From Tubulanus polymorphus (taxonomy: Eukaryota; Nemertea; Palaeonemertea; Tubulaniformes; Tubulanidae): a stretch of DNA of 64,000 nt. Below the pieces are notes generated by a model, which was not told where the DNA came from, searched no databases, and saw only the letters and a program-made list of their open reading frames with translations. Below are positions 23,241 through 34,016 of this stretch, piece after piece. The stretch's first letter is position 1, and every line of letters begins with the position of its first letter. A program made the position numbers and the translations under genes. The stretch covers positions 22,060,485-22,124,484 of the forward strand of contig NC_134027.1 of NCBI RefSeq assembly GCF_964204645.1, given 5' to 3'.

Positions 23241-23585
23241 TAAGGCTTATAGCCGCGATCACACGATCCTGGACTAAATTTCGCCCAGAGCACCTGTTCA
23301 CACGGGTGCCAAAGTGGCCCGTACTGATTTGGTCAGTGCCTATTCGACCAGACCAATAACGTTTCAACATACCGCGTCAAATTTTGAAACGGGACAAATT
23401 ATTGCGTATGAATCGCTACAGTTTCGGGAAATAACTCACTTAAATTTGTTTAAGCATTGTTTAGTATCGAGTGAGTGGTTTGTGTGTGAACGCGCTCTCT
23501 AATCAGGCACAGGCCAAATTTGACTCAGGCCTGATCTGTATCGATTTGCCCCCCCCCCCCCCCCCCCCGGGCAAGATCGCTGTTA
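23241..23585. mobile_element. GCGATCACAC-family MITE (copy 3) with poly-C run
   Basis: Begins AGCCGCGATCACACGATCC. The interior is rearranged relative to the other copies (the GAGTGAGTGGTTTG segment is in reverse orientation) and contains a run of about 20 C at 23549-23568. The right end is degenerate. Confidence 0.65.
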
Positions 23586-26500
23586 GTATGATCATGGCCA
23601 TAACCATAACCTAAGAGTAGACTCATAATTATAGTTGCATAACACTTGTTGTTTAAGTGGGGTCATATTTCCTGGTTGCAAGTTCAACAGTTTAAGAAAG
23701 TCGAACATTGTTTATATTTCAACTTCCTCAATGAAAACCGAAAACTAGGTAAGTTGGCATTTGGATGAGTTCTGTAGTGTATTGTCATACACAATTTATG
23801 AATAAATGAATTCTTAAGATTCTGAAGATGGGGGTTATAGAACTTAGGGTAGTAGCCAGCACTATTCTAATAGTGGTGCCACTTCCATGAAAGCGGAACT
23901 TCTATGAAACTTATATCGCGAGTGCTGACGGCCGAAAATTCTATGAGGTTGGGACCTACCCAAGAAAACATCGAAAAAATAGTCCCTCGATGATGCATTC
24001 CGAGGGGTTATTACGTCACCGCCTTATTTTTCAAATCATTTTCATCACTCGGGAGAAAGGTGTACAGGTATATATTTTGAGCGTATAAACTAACGTACGT
24101 GCGAATTTATATTCGTAACTTCTACGTACGCACACAACACGTATGTAGACCATACAGATTGACTGGTTGTTTGTATTAAAAGGAGTGTTTCTGATGAAGG
24201 TAATCACCGGGTGCTATACTCCCCGACTCAGGTGTTTTTTCTTACCTCTAAGTAATTCATGCTTAGCGCGGCGTAGTTTTCAACTGATTTCATGTCATTA
24301 TCGGTAATCATTATTACGTATCGGAATTACCGGAGAGACGTTGTTTTGGCAATCCTTGACTAGTTTGCATGTTATTAAATATTGTTACGAGAAGTTGCGT
24401 CACACGCGCGATCTCTGTTTCTGGTTTAATAGTTTCAGTTTATTAGTTCCAGTTTATATAATCCATTTTGCGTCAGTGAGGTGTTTATCGAAAAATGTTT
24501 TAGTAAAACGATTTCACGGAAGTTGATATCATGAGGAGACGTCGATCTAATCGGGGGGGGGATGGGGTGATGAAGGAGTGGAGGCCTGTGCAGTGAATCG
24601 GGGAGGGAATAGAGGACGGAGAAATGAATGGTGGTGTCACTAGGGGGTTGGGGGATCCTGTTGTCTAATATACAGTTCTGACCCCTTTTAACTGTTCTAT
24701 TATTGTGGTCAAAGTGGCTCCCGCATCAGTCAATCAATTTGTGGAAGTTGTACTTTCTTTGATATGTTTTATGAACGATTATGTGCTTGAATTCGTGTTA
24801 TGTTCATAGAAAATACACTTTTAATATTGTACAATTTAGGGGTCATTGGTGACCCGGGGTCGTAAAGGGAATTGAATCGGTATCGCCGCCTATGAGTGTC
24901 TACACGAACTAGTAGTGAATTGAAAAACAATAGCATGAATAAACTCGTTGAAAACACTAGAAGTGAAATTCTCGTCTAAAACCGCCGGGTTTAAGTTGGC
25001 TTCAATGAGTTAAGTCATCCCGAATGGTAACGTAAAGGCTGGTGGATGGATACCCCCATCCCCAAAGACACTTGACCACAGGATGGGGAGGTAGTTGATG
25101 TATCGAATTCGGGGATAACACGATAAGATGGTGAGGAGAAGGATTTGGGATTAAGTTTGGAAATAAGTCGTTCGGCAGGACACTACGGCGTGCCGGGTAA
25201 AACATAAAGAAAAGGCATTTGAAATTGAGGAAATACGTAAGTGGCTGGTAGAGACTATGTGTAGGGAACGGAACTGGCAACCTGGAGAGATAAAAGGGAT
25301 TAGTGTAGATAGGTTAGTTCTGGGTGGCCACTTACCTGAAAATCAGGGAAAAGTCCGCAAATCTTCTTCTCTTTGAAAAAGTCAGGGAATGGTCGGGGAA
25401 ATTTGAATTAGCCAAAAATCAGGGAGAAGGATTTATTGGAAATTTGTTGAGGTGGTTAGATGGTGCGTATAATCAGTTTCCTCTAAGTCACATTTCTGTT
25501 TTTTTGCTAAACTCGTTTTTATTATTTACAATTATTTACAAAAACAAAAAACGGAAGTATTTTAGAACATAACAAACGTTATCTTGCCAGTTTAAAAGTT
25601 GGATTTTTTAAAAACGTCGAGGTTCGGTTCCTATAGGTATTTGAATTTCAGTAGTTTTTACGAATAAAACTGAAGTGGCCCCTCTGTAGTGTAGGTGTTT
25701 AAGTACATTTGAAGGAAGGAGAAAAGTCAGGGAAAACAACTAGTATATCAGGGAATGGTCAGGTAAAAGTTAGGGAAAATGAAATCAAACAGAAGTGGTC
25801 TCCTCTAGGGTATGTGAATGGGTACGTTTGGAAGTAGGAGACTGAAGCAGGGTAAGCAGGCTGGCTGTAAAGGGTTAATGTCTGTTATACACTGGTTGAA
25901 TGTGATAATCTGAGTGATGAAATGTAGAAAACAGTAAGACATAATATGAATCATCCTCGCAGCAGCAGCAGCAGCAGCAGGTCGGGGTCGGGTTGATCGA
26001 GATCCGACTGACTGTTCACATCAGAATCTCGCATATTCTACTAACACAAACACGTATTAAACTAACAAGCGGCGCGAGAAAATACCTGAAAAATATCTCT
26101 CTACGCAGATATGATATCATCATCGGGTTCTTATCTGGAACCGATGCTCTATTTACGCTCTGACGGGTCATTTATTTATCGCGAAAACAAAATTCTTACC
26201 CCCTGCATATGCATTTATAAGCATTGCGCATTTTTTATATGAATCTAAAGACCGACGCAAAATAGGCAATTTTTTTCAGTTTCAAAGCAAATACAATTCG
26301 TTGAAATAAATTCTAACATGTATGATGTTACGACTGTGTCTATAGAATGCATTTGAAATGTACATGAGTTCGAGAGCCAGACCAGTGCTACATGGAGAAT
26401 GCTGTTCAACGAAATATGATATCGTTCCTGGTCGAAGATGGCCTGGAACTCTCTCAAACTGCCCACACGTTCACAAATGCAGATATTTATTTGAAGATTG

Positions 26501-27604
26501 TGCCTGAGAACACCAGAACAGTCGAATGGTATTTAGCTCACAATGTACAAGTTATACGGATAGTTTATCAGAAATATATGTACGTGTATACAAGATAGCG
26601 TGACATGGACATTTTAAATACATTTTTTATACATAGTCATAACGGTGATTATCTTTTTTGTCATGCAAACGGAAAAAAGATTTACAAAAATATAGACTCC
26701 CGTGGTAGTGTGCAATACATACATACACGCAGGCGATTTTTAAGCTATTCTCACCGCGAGGGGCAAATTAGTTGTGATTCGATCGCCTACTAGCGTGCAG
26801 CCACTGGGAAGCGTTGTCGGTCGACAAATAGTCACCAGCTACAAGATCACAGTATCTAGCGCGATAGATTGGCGGCAAGTCGCAGTCAGTCGCCTAGCGT
26901 ACGGCTACTAGTAGGCCTAAAGAGTCGAATTCTGAACAGTGAATCAGGGCAGTGATTGAAATTGCACGAGATTCGCAAAATGGCGGCCTTTTGAAGTAAA
27001 GTGGCACATACAACTGTAGACGACACGCTGCGACCTGTGATTCAGTCGCAAAAATCTCATTGTATGACATGCAGCCAATTGTTGCTAGGTCTAACCAACT
27101 CATGAGTAACTGGCCCCAGATTGTATCTCGGGGAACCCCCCATACCTCCTATGTGATGCTGTGATACTGGACTGAGCAGTAATCTGAAATTGAGGCTGGA
27201 CCAACCACTGGGCATGACCGCAAAAAGTACCGGTGTGATCGCGACTATAGCGTTCAGGGAGATCGAAATTTGAAAATCAGAAGGGCCTGTTGATTTTACG
27301 TTGAGTTGAGCGTCTGTTGTGCGGCCAGCGTTTACGCCCGGTGTGGACGGGCGATTTTTTTCGTGCGATCATAGCGCGACTGAGATGTTGCTTGAAAATC
27401 ACGGCGACGCGTCGCTCGTTAGCACTTCATGCGACCACAACACTGATCATCAGAAAATAATCATCTACTTTTTTCAATTAATATTGGTAATATTTTTTGG
27501 GGATTTATATTCATATCTTCTTATTCTATAAAGTGGCATATGATGTCTAATCCTTTCACGCTTGCTAGTTGCGTGCATGCGCACGCGTGTAATCGCAAAT
27601 TTCT
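23586..27604. other. long gene-poor stretch
   Basis: No supported coding exon. Contents: AATCAGGGAAAAGTC-type degenerate repeats at about 25330-25790, common in marine invertebrate repeats; a short (CAG)n at about 25959-25980; G- and C-rich runs near 24556; and an isolated MITE end (GTGTGATCGCGACTATAG) at about 27230. Small frames such as 26392-26598 show no domain. Confidence 0.4.
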
Positions 27605-27728
27605 TCTGGGCCCAGTTTCACGAAAAAGTTTAACTAAAATGTTTGGTGTAATGGCTATCGGTTACTTCATGTTTTCCACAACAATTCGAACTTAACCATT
27701 TTAAGCTCGAACCTTTTCGTGCCCTTGG
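27605..27728. mobile_element. foldback element with GGCCCAGTTTCACGAAAA end
   Basis: GGGCCCAGTTTCACGAAAAA on the left is imperfectly inverted as AACCTTTTCGTGCCCTTGG on the right. The terminal GGGCCCAGTT resembles the foldback families A and B. Confidence 0.55.
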
Positions 27729-28500
27729 TCTATATAATCGCTCCCATCTGCCCCCCCCCCGCGCATTTAGATACTAGTTTCATTGAGTCTCTCGTAGAAT
27801 ACCATCGCAGGTAATACAGGTATGTTATATGCTACACCTGGTAGACACGCGGGTTTCAGTGTGTATGCATGCCTGTGCACGGGAGAGAGAGAGGGCATGG
27901 GAAAATCTGATCATTCCAGCTGATTATATAGCTCAACGCGCGCACCTTCAGCGAATGATGCAGCAAAATTCCTCAATTCTGGAATACGAGTACTCGATAG
28001 AAATGAATGCATTTTTTTTTCTTTTAATTGATAATCAATCAAGTTTAACGATCAATTCCTATCAATCGAGTCATCAAAACATGATAATGAACTCGATATA
28101 GGACAAACTGGAAAGCTGATGAGAAAATTTCAAGTGTTATCGTGTATACTGGATATTTGTTTTGATTTGATGTCCCTCACAAACCCACAACACCTGCCAG
28201 GAGCGAAATGGGGGGTGATTTTGAAATCATATGTTAGATATTAGCAAGGATGTCCCTCCCTGATATTTTACAAGAAAAACCTGAAACAAGAATATGCGTT
28301 TAAATGTTTATTTTTCTCGTAGACTGCGAAGAAGCATGCTTAAACAAACCTACAACGCCACCTGGCGATAAGAAAAGTGTCTAACAATATCATAATGGCT
28401 GTGCTTTTGATCAGTCATATGATCAGCTTGTCACTGATTGGTTGTGTCAATGTTTCTTGTAAAGCAACTTCTGTAACATCGCACGTAGCGATCAGCATGA
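27729..28500. other. intergenic, no gene seen
   Basis: No frame, splice context or repeat that I can defend. Confidence 0.4.
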
Positions 28501-28504
28501 TGTT

Positions 28505-29506
28505 TCTTGTTTCAGGCCAGAAACAACGTTCGCATTAACAGTGTTTCTTGTTTCATCATAAATTGCGATACAACCCATTAAAAGATTGTAGATTTGGGTT
28601 TTCTGTAAAGAGTTTTGAAGCCTACGTGCAGCTTTTTTGTTATTTCGTTTGTTCTTTCATTAAGATTACCTCTTTGAATTAAGAGTGTCAAAATGTTACA
28701 GGCATCCTCAGTTCCGCACCTTTCAACATACCATATTCTCTATGCAAGTATTTCTCGGGTTGGGAACATTGATTTGTAGCTTGTTTGTGTAGTGAGAATA
28801 CATGCGTGTTGGAGTAGCCTAAATCATATATTTATAAGAAATTTGTGCTATACATTTGTAATCATTAGGCAAAATACACAGACCAGCACTATATAGAAAT
28901 AATAGAATGAATCGTAACTGGAAACTGGTAAATGGTGACATTCCATCGGGCCATCTCTCCATGGATTTTGTATGAGAATCTGTCAGGGGCCAACATTTAT
29001 CTACTTCTTGAAGTTATTTTCTTCAGGACAGAGGTGTGGATCCAGATTTATGCGAAGAAAGTATTTGGCAATCTTTGGCAGTGGGTAGTATGGCACCCTG
29101 CATCTCTGGGAGATCCACGGATATTCTCGGGCAATGATTACTGTTATTCGCGGTTAAAAATATGAAAACTCTGCTCAATCAATATAAATATAGGGGCACA
29201 TGAGCGAATTTTTTTGCCCGATGGCAGCGAATTTATATATATATTTATATGTAATTTTTTTATATCGTGTGATTTGTTAACTCTCTCACACTAAGTGGTG
29301 GTCGCTGACCAAATTTCGGTTTGATCGCTATGTGAAAAAATACGCTTGTGTGTCCCCTTACCTTGAAGGCTTAGTAATGATACGACATTCAGATGGGGTG
29401 TGCATTTGTTACATCATATATTGGTCATATTCAGATATCCCCATGCAGGACTGGCTTTTGCAGCCTGTAGTAATGTAGTAGAAATGATCGCCGCGAGGGT
29501 CAGGTG
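28505..29506. repeat. receptor-array downstream module, copy 1 (diverged)
   Basis: Related to the segments at about 32020-33245, 35050-36095 and 38520-39545 (shared words: TTGATTTGTAGCT, CAAAATACACAGACCAGCAC, GGACAGAG.TGTGGATCCA) and, in its right part, to 37930-38372. It lies downstream of receptor copy 1 and marks the edge of the duplicated array. Confidence 0.7.
29192..29358. mobile_element. small insertion absent from the paralogous module
   Basis: GGGGCACATGAGCGAATTTT on the left is imperfectly inverted as AAAAAATACGCTTGTGTGTCCCC on the right. The sister sequence near 38215 reads straight through (TTTATATCAAGGCTTAG), giving an empty site. A related sequence occurs at about 53930-53960. 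Confidence 0.65.
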
Positions 29507-29509
29507 TTA

Positions 29510-30331
29510 AGGCTGGCTTATGTCGACAAGCGACGCGACACCTACCGACTCCTACCGACGCAACTGAGAGCAACCGCGATCGCAGCCCAGCTTATGTCGA
29601 CTGCGCTCCGATTCGCAGCAACTGAAGCCGACTAGCGGGATACGAGATCCTCCCAGTTGCTTCCCTGCTTATGTCGGTTACGATTACTGGCAACTGCAAT
29701 GGCTCAGATGGTCACGTGATAAACATTTTGAGAATAAATTTGAATTATTTTGAATTATTGGGAAATATATTTCTATTAGAAAAGCTATATCTTTATGATC
29801 TTTATCTTTCTGATTCTGTTTTGAATACAATGTGCTAGCGACATCATATAAAGATGGCCGCTCACACCATAATTCTACGAATTTCGTTTCTAGATCTTCG
29901 GTCCAGTCATCTGCCGTGCTGAATGTTTGGTTTACGTTTTGAACTACTTGAATTTGAAAGTTTATGACTAATTAAGAATGACGCAAACTGGCGGTGATAA
30001 TTTGTACTATGTATATGCGGTCTCTTATTGGCTGGAACCCCTGCGCTCAGTTCAGTCGCGTCGCAGATAAGCTTATGTCAGTTGCGATTGAAAGCAACTG
30101 TCCACCTACCGTAGGCCGGAGTAGAACATGGGCAACTAGCCGGATACGGCTTGCGACGAGTTGGTAGGCGTCGGGTTGCCGACGCAAGCCGGCTTATGTC
30201 GAACCGATAGAGCAGATACTGGCGGCCTCTCGTAGGCCGCCTACCGACGCAACTGGGTTTATCGCCGATTAGCGGCGATAAACCCAGTTGCGTTGGTAGG
30301 CGTCGCGTTGCTTGTCGACATAAGCCAGCCT
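29510..30331. mobile_element. Harbinger-like non-autonomous element with TTA target duplication
   Basis: An 822-bp insertion with inverted ends AGGCTGGCTTATGTCGACAA of about 50 bp, flanked by TTA (29507-29509 and 30332-30334). The paralogous sequence at 38371 reads GGTGTTAGTTTTGCGG with a single TTA, a clean empty site. Three-base TTA duplications are typical of PIF/Harbinger elements. The interior has several CTTATGTCG-type subrepeats and no transposase. Near its right end (30238-30302) a hairpin with about 30-bp arms spans the stop codon of receptor copy 1, so the element contributes coding sequence to that gene. Confidence 0.85.
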
Positions 30332-31362
30332 TTAGTTTTGCGGCTGCACATGAATTTCACCGTCGACCGAAATTGTTTGCTGACGAGCAGATAAATTACG
30401 CAATTGATCGCCGAATCGATCGGCGTCAAATTGTCGAAAATCAAAAACAGCAAACCCTTAACTTGCGGGTCCCATTTGACTTGTATGAAGTAGTTGCACA
30501 CTCTCGAAAGGAGGGTCGGCAATTCGCAAACCAAGTATACAGATGTTGTAATTAAAACTAGCTGCGTTGCTTTGGTTTTCGCGGCCGAACCGTCGTTTCC
30601 CTTTTTGGTGGTCATCGACTTTCGTCGCCGGCTGGACCTAAATACCGACCACAACAGAACGACGTTGGCGAACATGATGAACACCGCCGGGATGCATATA
30701 GTCATTAACATGTATATCCAAGTGCTCGAGTAATCCATCGAGCTGCTTTTCACGAATTCTCCGAAGCGTGGAAAGTCCGGCGGAGCGCCTTCGCATTTCA
30801 ACATAACGATTCTGGCGCCGAAGTAACGCGGGACATACACGACGGCCGAAACGAAGACGACGATCGCCGTGCCGATATAAACGCGTTTCTTGTCGATGCA
30901 GCGCCGCGACCAGAATGGAAACAGCACGTGTAGACATCGGACGACCACGGTGAGAACGATCACCCAATTGCGTATTGTTACCGTCGATTTGTAGCTGGCG
31001 ATTCGAATCCAGTTCCACAACGGGAAAATCGCGTAGTCCGACCATCGACGGAATAGTAGATCTCCGTAGAGCGCTCGATGTATTAGGTGACGGAACGGGC
31101 CGTCTAAGAACGTATTCATTAAATAGATAATATCAGAAAGCGCCACGAGGATGAGAAGGCGAATGGCTTGCCCGCTTTCGGGCATTCTCCGAAAAACGAG
31201 TATGCTGAATGCATTGAAGCATACGCCGATAATACATACTGGAAGAATGAAGTAGATTTGAATGAAATGCGTTCGTGGCTTGTCCTTTATCAACGGGCAG
31301 ACGTATTCCTCCGTAGTAACGAAAGCGTCGGTGCTAGCTACTGCGGTTACGCCTTTGCCCAT
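30259..31362 (-). CDS. rhodopsin-like (class A) receptor, array copy 1
   Basis: Intronless, ATG at 31362, TAA at 30259, 367 residues, seven membrane segments at about 35-58, 67-90, 114-146, 162-178, 214-241, 264-287 and 302-327. Class A landmarks: N in TM1 (GVCFN), D in TM2 (LVALSD), R at the end of TM3 (VVRC in place of DRY), CELP in TM6 (for CWxP) and NCVIY in TM7 (for NPxxY). No cysteine is visible at the start of TM3, although ECL2 has one (MLKC) and the N-terminus another (EYVC). The sequence style is that of the large lophotrochozoan receptor expansions annotated as FMRFamide-receptor-like; the ligand is unknown. The last about 24 residues, after CSRKT, are encoded by an inserted transposon end; sister copies stop two residues after CSRKT. 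Confidence 0.85.
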   Translation of the reverse strand: MGKGVTAVASTDAFVTTEEYVCPLIKDKPRTHFIQIYFILPVCIIGVCFNAFSILVFRRMPESGQAIRLLILVALSDIIYLMNTFLDGPFRHLIHRALYGDLLFRRWSDYAIFPLWNWIRIASYKSTVTIRNWVIVLTVVVRCLHVLFPFWSRRCIDKKRVYIGTAIVVFVSAVVYVPRYFGARIVMLKCEGAPPDFPRFGEFVKSSSMDYSSTWIYMLMTICIPAVFIMFANVVLLWSVFRSSRRRKSMTTKKGNDGSAAKTKATQLVLITTSVYLVCELPTLLSRVCNYFIQVKWDPQVKGLLFLIFDNLTPIDSAINCVIYLLVSKQFRSTVKFMCSRKTKGWLMSTSNATPTNATGFIAANRR

Positions 31363-31660
31363 ACTGAAGTCGTCCTCAGTTTGCGATTATTGCCGAATCT
31401 GCGAAAATTATTTGAAAGATTGACATGGCTTGCGTTATCAAATAAAAAAACAACAAGAACTTTGCTACGACAAAATTTTGCATCGATTTTTTCCGTGACA
31501 TTCTACGCCTGGTTGAAGTTGCGCGCCTATATTATTTGTAGATCTAGATAGAGCATTGCTATACAGGGATTTGCCTCGAGTGTTTCTGTAGAATGTACGT
31601 CTATAGCTGGAAATTCAGACTTCAGAATGGCCTCATGCATTATCTACATAGTGGGACTAT

Positions 31661-31950
31661 AGCCGCGATCACACGGACACTATTTGGCCCGGGCCAAATT
31701 GGCACGAATCAGGCTCGGGCCAAATTTGGCCCGTGCCTAGTTAGTGAGTGAGCTCACACGCAAACCATTCACTCGATACTAAACAATGCTCAAACAAAGC
31801 GAAGTGGATCATTTCCAGTGCCAGTTCAAACGCAATCATTTGTCTGGTGCTAAAATTTGGCTCGGGCCTGGTATGACGTTTTTGGTCAGGCCAAATTTGG
31901 CCCTTTTGGCACTCGTGTGAACAGTTGTTCCGGGCCAAAAGATCGCGGCT
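31661..31950. mobile_element. GCGATCACAC-family MITE (copy 4)
   Basis: From AGCCGCGATCACACGG to GATCGCGGCTTA, nearly full length, with the CACTCGATACTAAACAATGC core. A second family fragment (GTGTGAACAATTGTTCCGGG) follows at about 31977-32020. Confidence 0.85.
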
Positions 31951-32019
31951 TAAATAGGGAAATGGATCATTTGACACCCGTGTGAACAATTGTTCCGGGC
32001 CGAGACCGGGCTAAAAATG

Positions 32020-33245
32020 CTTGTTTCAGGAAACAACGTTCGCAGTGAAACAGTGTTTCTTGTTATGTTTATAATTTATTACAATACAACCCAGAAAGAG
32101 ATTTCTGTTTTCTGCAAAGATTTTTGAAGCCTATGACTAGTTTTTTTTTAAATTTTCATGTGCTATTTCGGTAAGAAATTTGTGTGTCTTTTGAATTAAG
32201 AATTTAAAAGTCTTGCAGGCATCCTAGTTCTACATAAAATACCATATACTCTATGAGTGGTTACGGAACATTGATTTGTAGCTGGTTTGTTTAGTGAGAA
32301 TACATTCGTGTCGTGTCGGAGTAAATCATATGTATTATAAGATATTTGTCTATATGTTTGTTTTCATGAGGCAAAATACACAGACCAGCACTAAATAGAA
32401 ATAATAGAAGGAATCGTAACTGGAAACTAGTAACTAGTGACTTAACAAGACCATCTCTCACTGAATTTTTTTAGAGAATCATTTGTCAAGGGTCAACATT
32501 AAGCTATGCCTACATTAGCTCATTGAACCCGGGTTTCGATGTAGACCTACGTACACAGGTTTTCGACAAAAACCCACATTTGCTGTGAGTAGCGTCTAAC
32601 TCAGCTTTAGTAGTATGAATCCACGTCCGTAGTTCAAGATCAAGGTCAATTGTGGAGCTCAAATGCTGCATTGAACACTGAATGACTATCCTAGAAAAAA
32701 TGCCAAGTCGGATGCAAATGTGGGTTTAATGCGGGCTAAACTCTTCTTTTTCAAGGAGCGTTTCTAAAATGTAGGTTTAATGTTGAACTCTATATTCTCA
32801 GGCTCTAAGAAGCAAGTGTAGATAAGGCTGTACTTCTTGATATCATTTCCTTCTGGACAGAGCTATGGATCCAGGGAGAAACATACTAGCTAATAGGATG
32901 GTTATATCAAAGCTGTGGGTAGTTGGGTGTTGAAGTGGGTAGTGTAGTGTGATCTGTGTGCATTTGTGGCCAGCACACAGATCAGAACGATCATAGTTAG
33001 TGTAGTAATAATATATGTCCAGGGAGAAACTACATGTGAAATATGTGGAAAAATATCAATATTTCAAGGGCAATACGTCCAGATGCCAAGACATTTGGCA
33101 ATTTCAGCCATTAGGATTAGGGGTAACAGCGGAAGCGTCCGCAGCTATTGTAAATTGGGCAACTTCACTGTTGAAGCAGTCCTGTCATAAGTTGATTGCT
33201 CAGTGCAGTTGATATGTTACATCAGATATTTGTCTTATTGAAATC
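32020..33245. repeat. receptor-array downstream module, copy 2
   Basis: Homologous to 35050-36095 and 38520-39545. It includes a segment of about 330 bp (about 32500-32830, ends AAGCTATGCCTACATTAGCT / GTAGATAAGGCTGTAC) that is missing from the modules at 29.0 and 37.98 kb, so it looks like an insertion carried by three modules. The module would be the 3' flank of a receptor gene, but the receptor body upstream of it is gone. Confidence 0.75.
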
Positions 33246-33249
33246 TTAA

Positions 33250-33671
33250 CCCATTAGCACTCAGAAATTGCACTTTGTAGTGTCAATTACTCCTCAAAAA
33301 AGTTCATCACGATACTGAATAGCTCAGTTGCTGTTTATTTCCATGCATCACCATGTAAGAGTTGATGAGGTGGGCCACCAAAATCGTGTCCTTTTAGCCC
33401 CTAGAAATTCATCCAAACTTACTTGGATTTGAAGTGAGCGCTCAGATGTGTCATGTTCGTATTCGAAATACTCGAGAAATTGAAATAGGAGGATGTTGAT
33501 TTCTGTTCAGTATTTTGAGGACTTAGCTGTCTAATTTATCATACGCTATTGGGTTCGAATCCCACTATAACCGTTTTCATGCAGCATATGAAAAAAGTGT
33601 CGGGCGGATTCGGGCAGCTTGAGGAGTAAGTAATAGGCAGGGCGGATACGGGCGGCTTGAGTGCTAATGGG
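33250..33671. mobile_element. piggyBac-like MITE with TTAA target duplication
   Basis: CCCATTAGCACTCA at the left is inverted as TGAGTGCTAATGGG at the right, each end flanked by TTAA (33246-33249 and 33672-33675). TTAA plus a CCC start is diagnostic of piggyBac-type elements. At 422 bp without a transposase it is non-autonomous. It sits exactly between a receptor 3' flank and a receptor N-terminal scrap. Confidence 0.85.
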
Positions 33672-33675
33672 TTAA

Positions 33676-33747
33676 AACCGGGCAGACATACTCCTCAGTA
33701 GTAACAGTAACAGCAGTGCTAGTTATGGCAGTTAGGTTTCTGCTCAT
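33676..33747 (-). pseudogene. receptor N-terminal scrap
   Basis: Reads on the minus strand as about 24 codons, MSRNLTAIT...TTEEYVCP, the N-terminus shared by receptor copies 3 and 4, and then ends at the TTAA of the piggyBac-like MITE. The remaining about 320 codons are missing. Confidence 0.85.
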
Positions 33748-33876
33748 ACTGAAGAACTCGTGATTATTATTGCTGAATCCGAGGAGTGTACTGAAGAACT
33801 CGTGATTATTATTGCTGAATCCGAGGAGTGTACTGAAGAACTCGTGATTATTATTGCTGAATCCGCGACAATGATT
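33748..33876. repeat. 42-bp start-codon repeat, three units
   Basis: Three units of ACTGAAGAACTCGTGATTAT..GAATCCGAGGAGTGT (42 bp) directly abut the start codon of the receptor scrap. The same unit occurs five times at receptor copy 3 and once at copy 4. Confidence 0.85.
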
Positions 33877-34016
33877 TGAAAGTGTGAAGCAGTCAAGTCA
33901 TAAGCTGAATTCATGGAACGATTGATAAACATCAGATATTTGTCGAGTATTAAAATCTAAACACAGGAATAGACTCGGGTTCGGACCAATCGCCCGTCGA
34001 AATCATTCATCAAGGT

